A DNA stretch of 64,000 nt. It comes from Atopobiaceae bacterium (GTDB taxonomy: Bacteria; Actinomycetota; Coriobacteriia; Coriobacteriales; Atopobiaceae). Under the pieces are notes generated by a model. That model had not been told where the DNA came from. It was given only the letters and a program-made list of their open reading frames with translations, and ran no database searches. Below, piece after piece: positions 59,891 to 64,000 of the stretch (position 1 is its first letter; each line of letters opens with the position of its first letter). The DNA is taken from assembly GCA_017533825.1 (NCBI GenBank), contig JAFWIE010000017.1, positions 1 to 64,000 of the forward strand, in the 5' to 3' direction. Made by a program: the position numbers and the translations under genes.

Positions 59891-61699
59891 TCATGCCAAA
59901 CCGAGGCGTTCCGACAGCTCCAACCATTCCGTCTCCAGCTCGTCGAGCCGCGCGACGGCAGCATCCACATCAGCCTGACGCTTGACCAGCAACTCGAAGT
60001 CGGTAGGATCGGTCTGTGCCAAGACCGCACGCAGACGATCGGGCTCGTCCTCGAGCTTTGCCATTTTTCGTTCCACGGAATCGAGTCGCTTCTTGAGCTC
60101 GCGACGTTCTGCGTTGCTCAGCCCCTCGTGTGCCTGCGCCTTCTCGCGACGCTGCCGTGGCGCAGCCGCGACCCGCGCACCACGTGCGTCGAGGCGCTCG
60201 AGATACTCGTCCACACCACCCGGACAATGCGTGAGCTTCCCGTCCACGAGCGCGAACTGGTCGTCCGTGACGCGCTCCAGCAGCGAACGGTCGTGGCTCA
60301 CCATCACCAGCGTGCCCGGCCATGTGTCGAGCAGGTCTTCCACGGCGACGAGCATGTCAGTATCGAGGTCGTTGCCCGGCTCGTCGAGAATCAAGACGTT
60401 AGGCTCTTCCATTAGCACGCACAGCAGCGCAAGTCGGCGTCGCTGGCCTCCCGAGAGTGATCCCACATACGTCGGGAAATCCGAACGCGCGAACCCGAGC
60501 CGCTCGAGCAACTGCTCGGGCGACTGCTCCTTGTCGCCCACCCGGTACGAGCGCTTGAAGCGGCCAAGCAACTCCTCCACACGCCAGTCGTCAAACTCGG
60601 AGAGACGCTCGAGCCGCTGGCCCAACTGACCGAAGTGCACCGTCTTGCCGACCTTCACCCATCCCGCGTCAGGCGCCTGCTGCCGACTCAGGACACGCAG
60701 AAGGGTCGTCTTCCCCGCGCCGTTCTCGCCCAAGATGCCCACGCGTTCACCGGGACCAAGTATCCACGAGATGCCATCCAGCACCACGAGTTCTTCGCCG
60801 TTCGCCTGAGGGTACGCAACGCGGACGTCGCGCAGTTCCACGACCTGCTTGCCAAGCCGCGTCATGGCCATCCGCTGCAGCTCTAGCTGATTTCGCAGAG
60901 GTGGGTCCTGCTCCACCAGAGCCATCGCGGCCTCTATCCTGAAGCGTGGCTTGCTCGTACGGGCCTTTGCCCCATGTGCAAGCCAGTTGAGCTCCTTGCG
61001 CAAGATGTTCTGCCGGCGCTCCTCCGCGACGGCTGCTTGGCGCTGGCGTTCGACGCGCTGCTGCACATATGCCGAGTAGCCGCCCTCGAAGGGCTCCACG
61101 AGACCGTCGTGGACCTCCCACATGAGCGTGCAGACCTCATCGAGGAACCAGCGGTCGTGCGTCACCACCAGCAGAGCACCGACGCCTTGCGGCCAGCGAC
61201 GCCTCAGGTGCCCTGCCAGCCACCGGATGGTGTGCAGGTCGAGGTGGTTCGTCGGCTCGTCGAGGCACAGCACATCCCAATCGCCGATAAGAAGCCGTGC
61301 CAAGTCCGCACGCCGGCGCTGTCCTCCCGAGAGGTCGCCCACGCGCCCGTTCCAATCGAGGTCGCCAACGAGTTCGGCGATTATCTCGCGCGTGCGCGCC
61401 GACGCGGCCCATTCGTGCGTCGCGGCATCTCCCACGACGGCGTCCCCCAGCGTAGCGTCATCGTCGAGCTCGTCCTTCTGTCCCAGCAAACCCACCGAGA
61501 CGCCCCCGCGGAAGGTCACCTTGCCCGCATCCGGCTCCAGCGTCCCTGCCACAACGGAGAGAAGCGTCGACTTGCCGTCCCCGTTGCGACCGACTATGCC
61601 GATACGATCGCCCTCGAACACCGAGAGCGTCTGATCCACCAGAACGCGCTTGCCTGGCCACTCGTGCGAAATGCGCTCCCCGCCGATGAGGATGCCCAT
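59891..61699 (-). CDS. ABC-F family ATPase (Uup-like)
   Basis: 602 aa with two ABC cassettes and no membrane segments. Walker A motifs GRNGDGKST (about 40) and GENGAGKTT (about 335), signatures LSGGQRRR in both halves, Walker B LCLDEPTNHLD and LILDEPGNDLD. The interdomain linker matches ABC-F proteins, which act on ribosomes. The C-terminal coiled coil (about 500-595, Glu/Leu-rich) resembles Uup, a DNA/ribosome-associated ATPase. Its RBS GGGAGG is inside the end of nfo and only one base separates stop and start. Confidence 0.9.
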   Translation of the reverse strand: MGILIGGERISHEWPGKRVLVDQTLSVFEGDRIGIVGRNGDGKSTLLSVVAGTLEPDAGKVTFRGGVSVGLLGQKDELDDDATLGDAVVGDAATHEWAASARTREIIAELVGDLDWNGRVGDLSGGQRRRADLARLLIGDWDVLCLDEPTNHLDLHTIRWLAGHLRRRWPQGVGALLVVTHDRWFLDEVCTLMWEVHDGLVEPFEGGYSAYVQQRVERQRQAAVAEERRQNILRKELNWLAHGAKARTSKPRFRIEAAMALVEQDPPLRNQLELQRMAMTRLGKQVVELRDVRVAYPQANGEELVVLDGISWILGPGERVGILGENGAGKTTLLRVLSRQQAPDAGWVKVGKTVHFGQLGQRLERLSEFDDWRVEELLGRFKRSYRVGDKEQSPEQLLERLGFARSDFPTYVGSLSGGQRRRLALLCVLMEEPNVLILDEPGNDLDTDMLVAVEDLLDTWPGTLVMVSHDRSLLERVTDDQFALVDGKLTHCPGGVDEYLERLDARGARVAAAPRQRREKAQAHEGLSNAERRELKKRLDSVERKMAKLEDEPDRLRAVLAQTDPTDFELLVKRQADVDAAVARLDELETEWLELSERLGLA

Positions 61700-61700
61700 G

Positions 61701-62546
61701 CTATGCCGCCTCCCTTGCGATGCTGCGCAGCAGCGCTATCTCGGACGCATACCCCTCAAGCACGTTTGGGGTCTCCAGAATCATGGGCAGACCTGCCAGT
61801 CGCTCGTTGGTCACCACCGCCGTGAAGGTCTCCACCCCCAGCGCGCCCCTGCCGATCTTCTCGTGGCGATCCTTGTGCGAGCCACGCGGATTCTTCGAGT
61901 CGTTGAGGTGCAATGCCTTGAGACGCTCCAGCCCGATAACGCGATCGAACTCATCGAGTACTCCGTCGAGCTCCTCGCGGATGTCGTAACCACCGTCCCA
62001 CACATGACAGGTATCGAGGCATACGCCGAGTAGTTCGCCCTTCGCGCAGCCGTCGATGATGCGAGCCAGCTCCTCGAAGGTGCGGCCAACCTCACTGCCC
62101 TTGCCTGCCATCGTCTCGAGCAGCACCGTCGTCGACTGCCCGGCTTCAAGTACCCCATCAAGACCCTCGCAGATGAGCTTGATGCCGCGGTCGGTTCCCT
62201 GACCCACATGACTGCCCGGATGGAAGTTGTAATAGTTGCCAGGTAGGCTCTCCAGACGCTCAAGGTCGTCTGCCATCGCCCGCCGCGCGAAGTCAACGAC
62301 GGATGCCTTCGCCGAGCAGAGGTTCATGGTGTAGGGAGCGTGCGCGACAAGCGTACCGAAGCCCTCACGTTCCATGAGCTCACGCAAGCCCGCAACGTCT
62401 GCAGGGTCGAGCGCCTTCGCGTTGCCGCCGCGCGGGTTGCGCGTGAAGAAGGCGAACGTGTTCGCATCGATGGAGACGGCTGTTGCTCCCATGCGCGCGT
62501 ATCCGTCTGATGTGGAGAGGTGGCATCCGATGACGAGGCGTCCCAT
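61701..62546 (-). CDS. nfo: Deoxyribonuclease IV (AP endonuclease)
   Basis: 281 aa. TIM-barrel AP endonuclease with three zinc ions; the metal ligands are readable in GCHLSTSDGYA, NFHPGSHVG, LDTCHVWDGGYDI and HLNDSKNPRGSHKDRHEKIGRG. It cleaves DNA at abasic sites. Located between coaBC and the ABC-F gene in a tight operon (2-bp gap to coaBC). Full family length. Confidence 0.95.
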   Translation of the reverse strand: MGRLVIGCHLSTSDGYARMGATAVSIDANTFAFFTRNPRGGNAKALDPADVAGLRELMEREGFGTLVAHAPYTMNLCSAKASVVDFARRAMADDLERLESLPGNYYNFHPGSHVGQGTDRGIKLICEGLDGVLEAGQSTTVLLETMAGKGSEVGRTFEELARIIDGCAKGELLGVCLDTCHVWDGGYDIREELDGVLDEFDRVIGLERLKALHLNDSKNPRGSHKDRHEKIGRGALGVETFTAVVTNERLAGLPMILETPNVLEGYASEIALLRSIAREAA

Positions 62547-62548
62547 GG

Positions 62549-63811
62549 CTAAAGCAACTCCGCCACGCGGTCCAGAAGGCGTCCCGCGACCTCGCGCTTG
62601 GTCAGTGTGGGCAAGTCCTCCGTGCCGTCAATGCTGACGAACGAGACACGATTGGTGTCGCGCCCAAAGCCTGAGTCCGCGCGGCTCACGTCGTTGGCCA
62701 CAATCAGGTCGCATCCCTTGCGCTCGAGTTTTGCCTGCGCATTGAGTGCGAGATCGTTCGTCTCGGCTGCGAAGCCCACCACCACGCGACGCTTCCCGCC
62801 AGCGAGCTTCGTCGCACTGAGCTCGGCCAGAATGTCTGCCGTCTCGACCAACTCTATCATGTCGAGGCGTTCGTGCGCCTTCTTGAGCTTGTGGTCGGCA
62901 ACAACCCTCGGAGTGTAGTCGGCGACGGCTGCCGCACAGATGGCGACATCGGCATCAGCGAAAGCGGCAACTGCCGCATCGTGCATCTGAGCAGCAGAGA
63001 CCACGTCGACGCGCTTGACGCCTTCCGGTGCCGCCATTGACGTCGGACCAGAGACGAGCGTCACCTCTGCGCCCCTGTGCGCCGCCTCCTCGGCGATGGC
63101 AAAGCCCATCTTGCCGCTCGAGGCATTGGCAATGTAGCGGACCGGATCGATGGCCTCATGGGTAGGTCCCGCCGTTATTAGCACGCGCACTCCAGCAAGC
63201 GATGTCGCACCGGCATTCGTCGCCGAGCCCGTCTCGCCCGCCACTGCTTCCCGCACGGCCTTGAGAACCGCATCGGCAATCACCTCCACCGGCGCAAGCT
63301 TTCCCTCGCCCACGTCATCACATGCCAGCCTGCCAGACACCGGCATGACGAGCTGCACGCCCCTCTCCATAAGCGTTGCCACGTTTGCCTGGGTGGCAGG
63401 CGCCTGCCACATGTGGACGTTCATGGCAGGCGCCACAATCACGGGCGTCGCAGCGGGAACCGCAAGCAGCGTTGCACTCACAAGGTCGTCGGCAAGGCCA
63501 TAGGCCATCTTTGCCATCATGTTCGCAGTGGCGGGCATCACGAGCACCGCATCCGCCCAACCGGCATTCTCCACGTGGGGTATGGCCGATCCAGCGTAGT
63601 CAAAGAGGTCGGTGGCAAGCGGCGTGTGAGTCAATCCTTCCCACGTTGCCCTTCCCACAAAGTGCAGCGCCCCCTCAGTCGAGGCCACGCGCACCGTGCA
63701 TCCCGCACGTTGCAGCGAGCGCAGTACCTCGATGGCTTTATACGCGGCGATGCCACCACACACGCACAGCAACACCCGCGCGCCATCCATCTGCGTTCTG
63801 TCATTGAGCAT
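62549..63811 (-). CDS. coaBC: Phosphopantothenoylcysteine decarboxylase/synthase
   Basis: 420 aa. The N-terminal flavoprotein decarboxylase (CoaC) has GIAAYKAIEVLRSL, PAMNVHMW and RLACDDVGEGKLA with the catalytic Cys; the C-terminal synthase (CoaB) has ITAGPTHEAIDPVRYIANAS and SSGKMGFAIAEEA. It converts 4'-phosphopantothenate to 4'-phosphopantetheine for coenzyme A. ATG 63811 has a weak site; ATG at residue 8 is possible. Downstream of the zinc-ribbon gene. Confidence 0.94.
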   Translation of the reverse strand: MLNDRTQMDGARVLLCVCGGIAAYKAIEVLRSLQRAGCTVRVASTEGALHFVGRATWEGLTHTPLATDLFDYAGSAIPHVENAGWADAVLVMPATANMMAKMAYGLADDLVSATLLAVPAATPVIVAPAMNVHMWQAPATQANVATLMERGVQLVMPVSGRLACDDVGEGKLAPVEVIADAVLKAVREAVAGETGSATNAGATSLAGVRVLITAGPTHEAIDPVRYIANASSGKMGFAIAEEAAHRGAEVTLVSGPTSMAAPEGVKRVDVVSAAQMHDAAVAAFADADVAICAAAVADYTPRVVADHKLKKAHERLDMIELVETADILAELSATKLAGGKRRVVVGFAAETNDLALNAQAKLERKGCDLIVANDVSRADSGFGRDTNRVSFVSIDGTEDLPTLTKREVAGRLLDRVAELL

Positions 63812-63828
63812 ATGCTGTCTCTATTCTA

Positions 63829-63999
63829 TTAGTCGAGGTCAAACATTCCCTCCGTCACGAGCAAGCGGTGGCAATACGGGCACTCCGCGATTCTCGGACC
63901 ACGCTTGAGGTCGCCAAACACGCTCGGTGAGATGGTCACACGGCATACCGAGGGGACGTTCCCCCGCAGACGCTCGACGGCAAGTCCGCCGAACTTCTT
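63829..63999 (-). CDS. C-terminal part of a zinc-ribbon coiled-coil protein (partial)
   Basis: 56 residues up to the TAA at 63829-63831; the N-terminal part is beyond the right edge. The fragment SVFGDLKRGPRIAECPYCHRLLV resembles the C4 zinc-ribbon domain of the zf-RING_7/CT398-type proteins, which have a long N-terminal coiled coil. Only one Cys of the first pair is visible, so metal binding may be altered. Probable first gene of the coaBC-nfo operon. Confidence 0.65.
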   Translation of the reverse strand, partial: KKFGGLAVERLRGNVPSVCRVTISPSVFGDLKRGPRIAECPYCHRLLVTEGMFDLD

Positions 64000-64000
64000 G

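Overview
The window comes from a high-GC Gram-positive bacterium. The gene content, high GC3 and cell-envelope lipoproteins fit Actinomycetota, most probably class Coriobacteriia (Olsenella/Atopobium-like). That placement is inference from gene content; no rRNA is present.

Region 1 (1 to about 13,500) is an integrated mobile element that continues past the left edge. Its right boundary is a 3' fragment of a tRNA-Arg(UCU) gene (about 13,450-13,498), the usual footprint of integration into a tRNA 3' end. The region holds two separate integration/replication modules. Module A (4,733-7,627) has a tyrosine integrase, a replication-initiator-like protein whose gene contains iteron-like repeats and a 32-bp perfect palindrome, a 43-aa ORF and an excisionase-like protein. 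Module B (8,193-13,280) has a second, unrelated tyrosine integrase next to the tRNA scar, an XRE repressor, a divergent block of small proteins, a second excisionase and a second winged-helix replication protein. Left of module A lie small minus-strand genes of unknown function, one with a late-regulator-like helix-turn-helix, separated by unusual repeats (a G-rich array and a 114-bp tandem duplication). The whole looks like a phage-satellite or small integrative element, possibly two stacked in tandem.

Region 2 (13.7-31.5 kb) is core chromosome: the aspartate-family branch (asd, lysC and hom on minus; thrC and thrB on plus), a VanZ-like and a secreted protein, an SDR, rho, a double-domain MarR regulator, argS, pncB, a tail-anchored coiled-coil protein and a Ski2-like helicase.

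Region 3 (31.6-35.5 kb) has mntP behind a possible riboswitch, then a degraded accessory patch: a double-glycine leader peptide, a Nif11-type RiPP precursor broken by a stop codon, a TMEM43-like membrane protein, an internally deleted GNAT and a PPOX-fold protein.

Region 4 (35.4-41.7 kb) is a minus-strand folate/one-carbon cluster: fchA, folD, a PTS-IIB/ROK-like fusion, folE, 5-formyl-THF cyclo-ligase, folC and a queD-like gene. The related fhs gene sits at 48 kb.

Region 5 (41.7-56.6 kb) is surface and peripheral metabolism: a large papain-fold surface protease, an esterase, a broken sensor gene, fhs, a MIF-like tautomerase, acylphosphatase, HIT protein, YdcF-like lipoprotein, GH13 alpha-glucosidase, a beta-helix-like lipoprotein with a Pro-rich tail and a VanY-type carboxypeptidase.

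Region 6 (56.8-64 kb) has a polysaccharide deacetylase, an ABC-type-IV-like membrane protein, a 58-aa membrane peptide, and an operon of a zinc-ribbon protein, coaBC, nfo and an ABC-F ATPase. A roughly 290-bp composite palindromic repeat occurs twice in inverted orientation (32.3 and 45.1 kb).
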